Made by a program: the position numbers and the translations under genes
Part shown: in pieces, positions 21,188-34,505 of the stretch
Layout: every line of letters begins with the position of its first letter
Numbering within the stretch: the first letter of the stretch is position 1
Notes under the pieces: model-generated
What the model saw: only the letters and a program-made list of their open reading frames with translations
Told to the model about the DNA's origin: nothing
Database searches by the model: none
Source of the DNA: Nemertoderma westbladi
Lineage: Eukaryota; Xenacoelomorpha; Nemertodermatida; Nemertodermatidae
Length of the DNA: 64,000 bases
Assembly: GCA_032718475.1 (NCBI GenBank)
Contig: JAUCBJ010006537.1
Location: 59,741 to 123,740 of the forward strand
Direction: 5' to 3'

Positions 21188-24100
21188 GGAATAGCCATAC
21201 ATACAACTGTGAAAGTGAAAGTTAGTTATTGCATACGGAATAGCCATACAACTGTGAAAGAGAAAAATAGTTATTGCATACGGAATAGCCATACAACTGT
21301 GAAAGTGAAAGTTAGTTATTGCATACGGAATAGCCATACAACTGTGAAAGTGAAAGTTAGTTATTGCATACGGAATAGACATACAACTGTGAAAGTGAAA
21401 GTTAGTTATTGCATACGGAATAGCCATACAACTGTGAAAGAGAAAAATAGTTATTGCATACGGAATAGCCATACAACTGTGAAAGTGAAAGTTAGTTATT
21501 GCATACGGAATAGCCATACAACTGTGAAAGTGAAAGTTAGTTATTGCATACGGAATAGACATACAACTGTGAAAGTGAAAGTTAGTTATTGCATACGGAA
21601 TAGCCATACAACTGTGAAAGAGAAAAATAGTTATTGCATACGGAATAGCCATACATACAACTGTGAAAGTGAAAGTTAGTTATTGCATACGGAATAGCCA
21701 TACAACTGTGAAAGTGAAAGTTAGTTATTGTATACGGAATAGCCATACAACTGTGAAAGAGAAAAATAGTTATTGCATACGGAATAGCCATACAACTGTG
21801 AAAGTGAAAGTTAGTTATTGTATACGGAATAGCCATACAACTGTGAAAGTGAAAGTTAGTTATTGAATACGGAATAGCCATACAACTGTGAAAGTGAAAG
21901 TTAGTTATTGCATACGGAATAGCCATACAACTGTGAAAGAGAAAAATAGTTATTGCATACGGAATAGCCATACATACAACTGTGAAAGTGAAAGTTAGTT
22001 ATTGCATACGGAATAGCCATACAACTGTGAAAGTGAAAGTTAGTTATTGTATACGGAATAGCCATACAACTGTGAAAGAGAAAAATAGTTATTGCATACG
22101 GAATAGCCATACAACTGTGAAAGTGAAAGTTAGTTATTGTATACGGAATAGCCATACAACTGTGAAAGTGAAAGTTAGTTATTGAATACGGAATAGCCAT
22201 ACAACTGTGAAAGTGAAAGTTAGTTATTGCATACGGAATAGCCATACAACTGTGAAAGAGAAAAATAGTTATTGCATACGGAATAGCCATACAACTGTGA
22301 AAGTGAAAGTTAGTTATTGAATACGGAATAGCCATACAACTGTGAAAGTGAAAGTTAGTTATTGTATACGGAATAGCCATACAACTGTGAAAGAGAAAAA
22401 TAGTTATTGCATACGGAATAGCCATACAACTGTGAAAGTGAAAGTTAGTTATTGAATACGGAATAGCCATACAACTGTGAAAGTGAAAGTTAGTTATTGA
22501 ATACGGAATAGCCATACAACTGTGAAAGTGAAAGTTAGTTATTGCATACGGAATAGCCATACAACTGTGAAAGAGAAAAATAGTTATTGCATACGGAATA
22601 GCCATACAACTGTGAAAGTGAAAGTTAGTTATTGAATACGGAATAGCCATACAACTGTGAAAGTGAAAGTTAGTTATTGAATACGGAATAGCCATACAAC
22701 TGTGAAAGTGAAAGTTAGTTATTGTATACGGAATAGCCATACAACTGTGAAAGAGAAAAATAGTTATTGCATACGGAATAGCCATACAACTGTGAAAGTG
22801 AAAGTTAGTTATTGAATACGGAATAGCCATACAACTGTGAAAGTGAAAGTTAGTTATTGAATACGGAATAGCCATACAACTGTGAAAGTGAAAGTTAGTT
22901 ATTGCATACGGAATAGCCATACAACTGTGAAAGTGAAAGTTAGTTATTGCATACGGAATAGCCATACAACTGTGAAAGTGAAAGTTAGTTATTGCATACG
23001 GAATAGCCATACAACTGTGAAAGTGAAAGTTAGTTATTGCATATGGAATAGCCATACAACTGTGAAAGTGAAAGTTAGTTATTGCATACGGAATAGCCAT
23101 ACAACTGTGAAAGAGAAAAATAGTTATTGCATACGGAATAGCCATACAACTGTGAAAGTGAAAGTTAGTTATTGCATACGGAATAGCCATACAACTGTGA
23201 AAGAGAAAAATAGTTATTGCATACGGAATAGCCATACAACTGTGAAAGTGAAAGTTAGTTATTGCATACGGAATAGCCATACAACTGTGAAAGTGAAAGT
23301 TAGTTATTGCATACGGAATAGCCATACAACTGTGAAAGTGAAAGTTAGTTATTGCATACGGAATAGCCATACAACTGTGAAAGTGAAAGTTAGTTATTGC
23401 ATATGGAATAGCCATACAACTGTGAAAGTGAAAGTTAGTTATTGCATACGGAATAGCCATACAACTGTGAAAGTGAAAGTTAGTTATTGCATACGGAATA
23501 GCCATACAACTGTGAAAGTGAAAGTTAGTTATTGCATACGGAATAGCCATACAACTGTGAAAGTGAAAGTTAGTTATTGTATACGGAATAGCCATACAAC
23601 TGTGAAAGAGAAAAATAGTTATTGCATACGGAATAGCCATACAACTGTGAAAGAGAAAAATAGTTATTGCATACGGAATAGCCATACAACTGTGAAAGTG
23701 AAAGTTAGTTATTGCATACGGAATAGCCATACAACTGTGAAAGAGAAAGTTAGTTATTGTATACGGAATAGCCATACAACTGTGAAAGAGAAAAATAGTT
23801 ATTGCATACGGAATAGCCATACAACTGTGAAAGAGAAAAATAGTTATTGCATACGGAATAGCCATACAACTGTGAAAGTGAAAGTTAGTTATTGCATACG
23901 GAATAGCCATACAACTGTGAAAGTGAAAGTTAGTTATTGTATACGGAATAGCCATACAACTGTGAAAGAGAAAAATAGTTATTGCATACGGAATAGCCAT
24001 ACAACTGTGAAAGAGAAAAATAGTTATTGCATACGGAATAGCCATACAACTGTGAAAGTGAAAGTTAGTTATTGCATACGGAATAGCCATACAACTGTGA

Positions 24101-24313
24101 AAGAGAAAAATAGTTATTGCATACGGAATAGCCATACAACTGTGAAAGTGAAAGTTAGTTATTGCATACGGAATAGCCATACAACTGTGAAAGTGAAAGT
24201 TAGTTATTGCATACGGAATAGCCATACAACTGTGAAAGTGAAAGTTAGTTATTGCATACGGAATAGCCATACAACTGTGAAAGTGAAAGTTAGTTATTGC
24301 ATACGGAATAGCC
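21188..24313. repeat. Satellite block 5: short tandem duplications with tgtatacgg and tgaatacgg variants
   Basis: The 49-bp markers at about 21651 and 21970 are 319 bp apart (7 x 45 + 4), and the units after each have the same monomer order. The variants tgtatacgg and tgaatacgg then recur in the order A, B, A up to about 22880. A CpG-to-TpG variant (catatgg) occurs at 23041 and 23401, 360 bp apart. Confidence 0.85.
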
Positions 24314-27300
24314 ATACATACAACTGTGAAAGTGAAAGTTAGTTATTGCATACGGAATAGCTATACAACTGTGAAAGAGAAAAATAGTTATTGCATACGG
24401 AATAGCCATACAACTGTGAAAGAGAAAAATAGTTATTGCATACGGAATAGCCATACAACTGTGAAAGTGAAAGTTAGTTATTGTATACGGAATAGCCATA
24501 CAACTGTGAAAGTGAAAGTTAGTTATTGCATACGGAATAGCCATACAACTGTGAAAGTGAAAGTTAGTTATTGCATACGGAATAGCCATACAACTGTGAA
24601 AGTGAAAGTTAGTTATTGCATACGGAATAGCCATACAACTGTGAAAGTGAAAGTTAGTTATTGCATACGGAATAGCCATACAACTGTGAAAGTGAAAGTT
24701 AGTTATTGCATACGGAATAGCCATACATACAACTGTGAAAGTGAAAGTTAGTTATTGCATACGGAATAGCTATACAACTGTGAAAGAGAAAAATAGTTAT
24801 TGCATACGGAATAGCCATACAACTGTGAAAGTGAAAGTTAGTTATTGTATACGGAATAGCCATACAACTGTGAAAGAGAAAAATAGTTATTGCATACGGA
24901 ATAGCCATACAACTGTGAAAGTGAAAGTTAGTTATTGCATACGGAATAGCCATACAACTGTGAAAGTGAAAGTTAGTTATTGCATACGGAATAGCCATAC
25001 AACTGTGAAAGTGAAAGTTAGTTATTGCATACGGAATAGCCATACAACTGTGAAAGTGAAAGTTAGTTATTGTATACGGAATAGCCATACAACTGTGAAA
25101 GAGAAAAATAGTTATTGCATACGGAATAGCCATACAACTGTGAAAGAGAAAAATAGTTATTGCATACGGAATAGCCATACAACTGTGAAAGTGAAAGTTA
25201 GTTATTGCATACGGAATAGCCATACAACTGTGAAAGTGAAAGTTAGTTATTGCATACGGAATAGCCATACAACTGTGAAAGTGAAAGTTAGTTATTGCAT
25301 ACGGAATAGCCATACAACTGTGAAAGTGAAAGTTAGTTATTGCATACGGAATAGCCATACAACTGTGAAAGTGAAAGTTAGTTATTGCATACGGAATAGC
25401 CATACAACTGTGAAAGTGAAAGTTAGTTATTGCATACGGAATAGCCATACATACAACTGTGAAAGTGAAAGTTAGTTATTGCATACGGAATAGCTATACA
25501 ACTGTGAAAGAGAAAAATAGTTATTGCATACGGAATAGCCATACAACTGTGAAAGTGAAAGTTAGTTATTGTATACGGAATAGCCATACAACTGTGAAAG
25601 AGAAAAATAGTTATTGCATACGGAATAGCCATACAACTGTGAAAGAGAAAAATAGTTATTGCATACGGAATAGCCATACAACTGTGAAAGTGAAAGTTAG
25701 TTATTGCATACGGAATAGCCATACAACTGTGAAAGTGAAAGTTAGTTATTGTATACGGAATAGCCATACAACTGTGAAAGAGAAAAATAGTTATTGCATA
25801 CGGAATAGCCATACAACTGTGAAAGAGAAAAATAGTTATTGCATACGGAATAGCCATACAACTGTGAAAGTGAAAGTTAGTTATTGCATACGGAATAGCT
25901 ATACAACTGTGAAAGAGAAAAATAGTTATTGCATACGGAATAGCCATACAACTGTGAAAGTGAAAGTTAGTTATTGCATACGGAATAGCCATACAACTGT
26001 GAAAGTGAAAGTTAGTTATTGCATACGGAATAGCCATACAACTGTGAAAGTGAAAGTTAGTTATTGCATACGGAATAGCCATACAACTGTGAAAGTGAAA
26101 GTTAGTTATTGCATACGGAATAGCCATACAACTGTGAAAGTGAAAGTTAGTTATTGCATACGGAATAGCCATACATACAACTGTGAAAGTGAAAGTTAGT
26201 TATTGCATACGGAATAGCTATACAACTGTGAAAGAGAAAAATAGTTATTGCATACGGAATAGCCATACAACTGTGAAAGTGAAAGTTAGTTATTGTATAC
26301 GGAATAGCCATACAACTGTGAAAGAGAAAAATAGTTATTGCATACGGAATAGCCTTACAACTGTGAAAGTGAAAGTTAGTTATTGCATACGGAATAGCCA
26401 TACAACTGTGAAAGTGAAAGTTAGTTATTGCATACGGAATAGCCATACAACTGTGAAAGTGAAAGTTAGTTATTGCATACGGAATAGCCATACAACTGTG
26501 AAAGAGAAAAATAGTTATTGCATACGGAATAGCCATACAACTGTGAAAGTGAAAGTTAGTTATTGCATACGGAATAGCCATACAACTGTGAAAGTGAAAG
26601 TTAGTTATTGTATACGGAATAGCCATACAACTGTGAAAGAGAAAAATAGTTATTGCATACGGAATAGCCATACAACTGTGAAAGAGAAAAATAGTTATTG
26701 CATACGGAATAGCCATACAACTGTGAAAGTGAAAGTTAGTTATTGCATACGGAATAGCCATACAACTGTGAAAGAGAAAAATAGTTATTGCATACGGAAT
26801 AGCCATACAACTGTGAAAGTGAAAGTTAGTTATTGCATACGGAATAGCCATACAACTGTGAAAGTGAAAGTTAGTTATTGCATACGGAATAGCCATACAA
26901 CTGTGAAAGTGAAAGTTAGTTATTGCATACGGAATAGCCATACAACTGTGAAAGTGAAAGTTAGTTATTGCATACGGAATAGCCATACATACAACTGTGA
27001 AAGTGAAAGTTAGTTATTGCATACGGAATAGCTATACAACTGTGAAAGAGAAAAATAGTTATTGCATACGGAATAGCCATACAACTGTGAAAGAGAAAAA
27101 TAGTTATTGCATACGGAATAGCCATACAACTGTGAAAGTGAAAGTTAGTTATTGCATACGGAATAGCCATACAACTGTGAAAGTGAAAGTTAGTTATTGC
27201 ATACGGAATAGCCATACAACTGTGAAAGTGAAAGTTAGTTATTGCATACGGAATAGCCATACAACTGTGAAAGTGAAAGTTAGTTATTGCATACGGAATA

Positions 27301-28980
27301 GCCATACAACTGTGAAAGTGAAAGTTAGTTATTGCATACGGAATAGCCATACAACTGTGAAAGTGAAAGTTAGTTATTGCATACGGAATAGCCATACAAC
27401 TGTGAAAGTGAAAGTTAGTTATTGCATACGGAATAGCCATACAACTGTGAAAGTGAAAGTTAGTTATTGCATACGGAATAGCCATACAACTGTGAAAGTG
27501 AAAGTTAGTTATTGCATACGGAATAGCCATACATACAACTGTGAAAGTGAAAGTTAGTTATTGCATACGGAATAGCCATACAACTGTGAAAGTGAAAGTT
27601 AGTTATTGCATACGGAATAGCCATACAACTGTGAAAGTGAAAGTTAGTTATTGCATACGGAATAGCCATACAACTGTGAAAGTGAAAGTTAGTTATTGCA
27701 TACGGAATAGCCATACAACTGTGAAAGTGAAAGTTAGTTATTGCATACGGAATAGCCATACAACTGTGAAAGTGAAAGTTAGTTATTGCATACGGAATAG
27801 CCATACATACAACTGTGAAAGTGAAAGTTAGTTATTGCATACGGAATAGCTATACAACTGTGAAAGAGAAAAATAGTTATTGCATACGGAATAGCCATAC
27901 AACTGTGAAAGTGAAAGTTAGTTATTGCATACGGAATAGCCATACAACTGTGAAAGTGAAAGTTAGTTATTGCATACGGAATAGCCATACAACTGTGAAA
28001 GTGAAAGTTAGTTATTGCATACGGAATAGCCATACAACTGTGAAAGTGAAAGTTAGTTATTGCATACGGAATAGCCATACAACTGTGAAAGTGAAAGTTA
28101 GTTATTGCATACGGAATAGCCATACAACTGTGAAAGTGAAAGTTCGTTATTGCATACGGAATAGCCATACAACTGTGAAAGTGAAAGTTAGTTATTGCAT
28201 ACGGAATAGCCATACAACTGTGAAAGTGAAAGTTAGTTATTGCATACGGAATAGCCATACAACTGTGAAAGTGAAAGTTAGTTATTGCATACGGAATAGC
28301 CATACATACAACTGTGAAAGTGAAAGTTAGTTATTGCATACGGAATAGCCATACAACTGTGAAAGTGAAAGTTCGTTATTGCATACGGAATAGCCATACA
28401 ACTGTGAAAGTGAAAGTTAGTTATTGCATACGGAATAGCCATACAACTGTGAAAGAGAAAAATAGTTATTGCATACGGAATAGCCATACAACTGTGAAAG
28501 TGAAAGTTAGTTATTGCATACGGAATAGCCATACAACTGTGAAAGTGAAAGTTAGTTATTGCATACGGAATAGCCATACAACTGTGAAAGTGAAAGTTAG
28601 TTATTGCATACGGAATAGCCATACAACTGTGAAAGTGAAAGTTAGTTATTGCATACGGAATAGCCATACAACTGTGAAAGAGAAAAATAGTTATTGCATA
28701 CGGAATAGCCATACAACTGTGAAAGTGAAAGTTAGTTATTGCATACGGAATAGCCATACAACTGTGAAAGTGAAAGTTAGTTATTGCATACGGAATAGCC
28801 ATACAACTGTGAAAGTGAAAGTTAGTTATTGCATACGGAATAGCCATACAACTGTGAAAGAGAAAAATAGTTATTGCATACGGAATAGCCATACAACTGT
28901 GAAAGAGAAAAATAGTTATTGCATACGGAATAGCCATACAACTGTGAAAGTGAAAGTTAGTTATTGCATACGGAATAGCC
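24314..28980. repeat. Satellite block 6: units of exactly n x 45 + 4 bp
   Basis: 49-bp markers lie at 24314, 24723, 25447, 26171, 26985, 27529, 27803 and 28302, and the next is at 28981. Intervals are 409, 724, 724, 814, 544, 274, 499 and 679 bp, that is n = 9, 16, 16, 18, 12, 6, 11 and 15 with one extra 4 bp each. Most units open with the same first two monomers (A ending tagctatac, then B). An agttcgttattg variant appears at 28141 and 28371. Confidence 0.9.
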
Positions 28981-31900
28981 ATACATACAACTGTGAAAGT
29001 GAAAGTTAGTTATTGCATACGGAATAGCCATACAACTGTGAAAGAGAAAAATAGTTATTGCATACGGAATAGCCATACAACTGTGAAAGTGAAAGTTAGT
29101 TATTGCATACGGAATAGCCATACATACAACTGTGAAAGTGAAAGTTAGTTATTGCATACGGAATAGCCATACAACTGTGAAAGAGAAAAATAGTTATTGC
29201 ATACGGAATAGCCATACAACTGTGAAAGTGAAAGTTAGTTATTGCATACGGAATAGCCATACAACTGTGAAAGTGAAAGTTAGTTATTGCATACGGAATA
29301 GCCATACAACTGTGAAAGTGAAAGTTAGTTATTGTATACGGAATAGCCATACAACTGTGAAAGAGAAAAATAGTTATTGCATACGGAATAGCCATACAAC
29401 TGTGAAAGTGAAAGTTAGTTATTGCATACGGAATAGCCATACATACAACTGTGAAAGTGAAAGTTAGTTATTGCATACGGAATAGCCATACATACAACTG
29501 TGAAAGTGAAAGTTAGTTATTGTATACGGAATAGCCATACAACTGTGAAAGTGAAAGTTAGTTATTGCATACGGAATAGCCATACATACAACTGTGAAAG
29601 TGAAAGTTAGTTATTGCATACGGAATAGCCATACATACAACTGTGAAAGTGAAAGTTAGTTATTGCATACGGAATAGCCATACATACAACTGTGAAAGTG
29701 AAAGTTAGTTATTGCATACGGAATAGCCATACAACTGTGAAAGTGAAAGTTAGTTATTGCATACGGAATAGCCATACATACAACTGTGAAAGTGAAAGTT
29801 AGTTATTGCATACGGAATAGCCATACAACTGTGAAAGAGAAAAATAGTTATTGCATACGGAATAGCCATACAACTGTGAAAGAGAAAAATAGTTATTGCA
29901 TACGGAATAGCCATACATACAACCCTGAAAGTGAAAGTTAGTTATTGTATACGGAATAGCCATACAACTGTGAAAGTGAAAGTTAGTTATTGCATACGGA
30001 ATAGCCATACATACAACTGTGAAAGTGAAAGTTAGTTATTGCATACGGAATAGCCATACATACAACTGTGAAAGTGAAAGTTAGTTATTGTATACGGAAT
30101 AGCCATACAACTGTGAAAGTGAAAGTTAGTTATTGCATACGGAATAGCCATACATACAACTGTGAAAGTGAAAGTTAGTTATTGCATACGGAATAGCCAT
30201 ACATACAACTGTGAAAGTGAAAGTTAGTTATTGCATACGGAATAGCCATACATACAACTGTGAAAGTGAAAGTTAGTTATTGCATACGGAATAGCCATAC
30301 AACTGTGAAAGTGAAAGTTAGTTATTGCATACGGAATAGCCATACATACAACTGTGAAAGTGAAAGTTAGTTATTGCATACGGAATAGCCATACAACTGT
30401 GAAAGAGAAAAATAGTTATTGCATACAGAATAGCCATACAACTGTGAAAGTGAAAGTTAGTTATTGCATACGGAATAGCCATACAACTGTGAAAGAGAAA
30501 AATAGTTATTGCATACGGAATAGCCATACATACAACCCTGAAAGTGAAAGTTAGTTATTGTATACGGAATAGCCATACAACTGTGAAAGTAAAAGTTAGT
30601 TATTGCATACGGAATAGCCATACAACTGTGAAAGAGAAAAATAGTTATTGCATACAGAATAGCCATACAACTGTGAAAGTGAAAGTTAGTTATTGCATAC
30701 GGAATAGCCATACATACAACTGTGAAAGTGAAAGTTAGTTATTGCATACGGAATAGCCATACAACTGTGAAAGAGAAAAATAGTTATTGCATACGGAATA
30801 GCCATACAACTGTGAAAGTGAAAGTTAGTTATTGCATACGGAATAGCCATACAACTGTGAAAGTGAAAGTTAGTTATTGCATACGGAATAGCCATACAAC
30901 TGTGAAAGTGAAAGTTAGTTATTGCATACGGAATAGCCATACAACTGTGAAAGTGAAAGTTAGTTATTGCATACGGAATAGCCATACATACAACTGTGAA
31001 AGTGAAAGTTAGTTATTGCATACGGAATAGCCATACATACAACTGTGAAAGTGAAAGTTAGTTATTGCATACGGAATAGCCATACATACAACCCTGAAAG
31101 TGAAAGTTAGTTATTGTATACGGAATAGCCATACAACTGTGAAAGTAAAAGTTAGTTATTGCATACGGAATAGCCATACAACTGTGAAAGAGAAAAATAG
31201 TTATTGCATACAGAATAGCCATACAACTGTGAAAGTGAAAGTTAGTTATTGCATACGGAATAGCCATACATACAACTGTGAAAGTGAAAGTTAGTTATTG
31301 CATACGGAATAGCCATACAACTGTGAAAGAGAAAAATAGTTATTGCATACGGAATAGCCATACAACTGTGAAAGTGAAAGTTAGTTATTGCATACGGAAT
31401 AGCCATACAACTGTGAAAGTGAAAGTTAGTTATTGCATACGGAATAGCCATACAACTGTGAAAGTGAAAGTTAGTTATTGCATACGGAATAGCCATACAA
31501 CTGTGAAAGTGAAAGTTAGTTATTGCATACGGAATAGCCATACAACTGTGAAAGAGAAAAATAGTTATTGCATACAGAATAGCCATACAACTGTGAAAGT
31601 GAAAGTTAGTTATTGCATACGGAATAGCCATACAACTGTGAAAGTGAAAGTTAGTTATTGCATACGGAATAGCCATACATACAACTGTGAAAGTGAAAGT
31701 TAGTTATTGCATACGGAATAGCCATACATACAACTGTGAAAGTGAAAGTTAGTTATTGCATACGGAATAGCCATACAACTGTGAAAGAGAAAAATAGTTA
31801 TTGCATACAGAATAGCCATACAACTGTGAAAGTGAAAGTTAGTTATTGCATACGGAATAGCCATACATACAACTGTGAAAGTGAAAGTTAGTTATTGTAT

Positions 31901-34505
31901 ACGGAATAGAAATACAACTGTGAAAGAGAAAAATAGTTATTGCATACGGAATAGCCATACAACTGTGAAAGAGAAAAATAGTTATTGCATACGGAATAGC
32001 CATACAACTGTGAAAGTGAAAGTTAGTTATTGCATACGGAATAGCCATACAACTGTGAAAGTGAAAGTTAGTTATTGCATACGGAATAGCCATACAACTG
32101 TGAAAGTGAAAGTTAGTTATTGTATACGGAATAGCCATACATACAACTGTGAAAGTGAAAGTTAGTTATTGTATACGGAATAGAAATACAACTGTGAAAG
32201 AGAAAAATAGTTATTGCATACGGAATAGCCATACAACTGTGAAAGAGAAAAATAGTTATTGCATACGGAATAGCCATACAACTGTGAAAGTGAAAGTTAG
32301 TTATTGCATACGGAATAGCCATACAACTGTGAAAGTGAAAGTTAGTTATTGCATACGGAATAGCCATACAACTGTGAAAGTGAAAGTTAGTTATTGTATA
32401 CGGAATAGCCATACAACTGTGAAAGTTAGTTATTGCATACGGAATAGCCATACAACTGTGAAAGAGAAAAATAGTTATTGCATACGGAATAGCCATACAA
32501 CTGTGAAAGTGAAAGTTAGTTATTGCATACGGAATAGCCATACAACTGTGAAAGTGAAAGTTAGTTATTGCATACGGAATAGCCATACAACTGTGAAAGT
32601 GAAAGTTAGTTATTGTATACGGAATAGCCATACAACTGTGAAAGTTAGTTATTGCATACGGAATAGCCATACAACTGTGAAAGAGAAAAATAGTTATTGC
32701 ATACGGAATAGCCATACAACTGTGAAAGAGAAAAATAGTTATTGCATACGGAATAGCCATACAACTGTGAAAGTGAAAGTTAGTTATTGCATACAGAATA
32801 GCCATACAACCCTGAAAGTGAAAGTTAGTTATTGTATACGGAATAGCCATACAACTGTGAAAGTGAAAGTTAGTTATTGCATACGGAATAGCCATACATA
32901 CAACTGTGAAAGTGAAAGTTAGTTATTGCATACGGAATAGCCATACATACAACTGTGAAAGTGAAAGTTAGTTATTGCATACGGAATAGCCATACATACA
33001 ACTGTGAAAGTGAAAGTTAGTTATTGCATACGGAATAGCCATACATACAACTGTGAAAGTGAAAGTTAGTTATTGCATACGGAATAGCCATACATACAAC
33101 TGTGAAAGTGAAAGTTAGTTATTGCATACGGAATAGCCATACATACAACTGTGAAAGTGAAAGTTAGTTATTGCATACGGAATAGCCATACATACAACTG
33201 TGAAAGTGAAAGTTAGTTATTGCATACGGAATAGCCATACATACAACTGTGAAAGTGAAAGTTAGTTATTGCATACGGAATAGCCATACATACAACTGTG
33301 AAAGTGAAAGTTAGTTATTGCATACGGAATAGCCATACATACAACTGTGAAAGTGAAAGTTAGTTATTGCATACGGAATAGCCATACATACAACTGTGAA
33401 AGTGAAAGTTAGTTATTGCATACGGAATAGCCATACATACAACTGTGAAAGTGAAAGTTAGTTATTGCATACGGAATAGCCATACAACTGTGAAAGAGAA
33501 AAATAGTTATTGCATACGGAATAGCCATACAACTGTGAAAGTGAAAGTTAGTTATTGCATACGGAATAGCCATACAACTGTGAAAGTGAAAGTTAGTTAT
33601 TGCATACGGAATAGCCATACAACTGTGAAAGTGAAAGTTAGTTATTGCATACGGAATAGCCATACAACTGTGAAAGTGAAAGTTAGTTATTGCATACGGA
33701 ATAGCCATACAACTGTGAAAGTGAAAGTTAGTTATTGCATACGGAATAGCCATACATACAACTGTGAAAGTGAAAGTTAGTTATTGCATACGGAATAGCC
33801 ATACATACAACTGTGAAAGTGAAAGTTAGTTATTGCATACGGAATAGCCATACATACAACTGTGAAAGTGAAAGTTAGTTATTGCATACGGAATAGCCAT
33901 ACATACAACTGTGAAAGTGAAAGTTAGTTATTGCATACGGACTAGCCATACATACAACTGTGAAAGTGAAAGTTAGTTATTGCATACGGAATAGCCATAC
34001 ATACAACTGTGAAAGTGAAAGTTAGTTATTGCATACGGAATAGCCATACATACAACTGTGAAAGTGAAAGTTAGTTATTGCATACGGAATAGCCATACAT
34101 ACAACTGTGAAAGTGAAAGTTAGTTATTGCATACGGAATAGCCATACAACTGTGAAAGAGAAAAATAGTTATTGCATACGGAATAGCCATACAACTGTGA
34201 AAGTGAAAGTTAGTTATTGCATACGGAATAGCCATACAACTGTGAAAGTGAAAGTTAGTTATTGCATACGGAATAGACATACAACTGTGAAAGAGAAAAA
34301 TAGTTATTGCATACGGAATAGCCATACAACTGTGAAAGAGAAAAATAGTTATTGCATACGGAATAGCCATACAACTGTGAAAGAGAAAAATAGTTATTGC
34401 ATACGGAATAGCCATACAACTGTGAAAGTGAAAGTTAGTTATTGCATACGGAATAGCCATACAACTGTGAAAGTGTAAGTTAGTTATTGCATACGGAATA
34501 GCCAT
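28981..34505. repeat. Satellite block 7: copy 1 of a large intra-array duplication
   Basis: Marker order here recurs at 54303-64000. It includes dense 49-bp monomers, ccctg units, acagaatagcc variants, two 39-bp monomers (32421 and 32640), a run of twelve 49-bp units (32895-33482), a run of eight (33752-34143), and a gtgtaag stop variant at 34473. Offsets to copy 2 rise along the block: 25,322, then 25,637, 28,543, 29,529 and finally 29,439 bp. Confidence 0.85.
32895..33482. repeat. Run of twelve consecutive 49-bp monomers
   Basis: atacatacaactg begins at 32895 and every 49 bp up to 33434. All twelve are A-class and look identical. The same run is present at 62424-63011. Confidence 0.95.
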
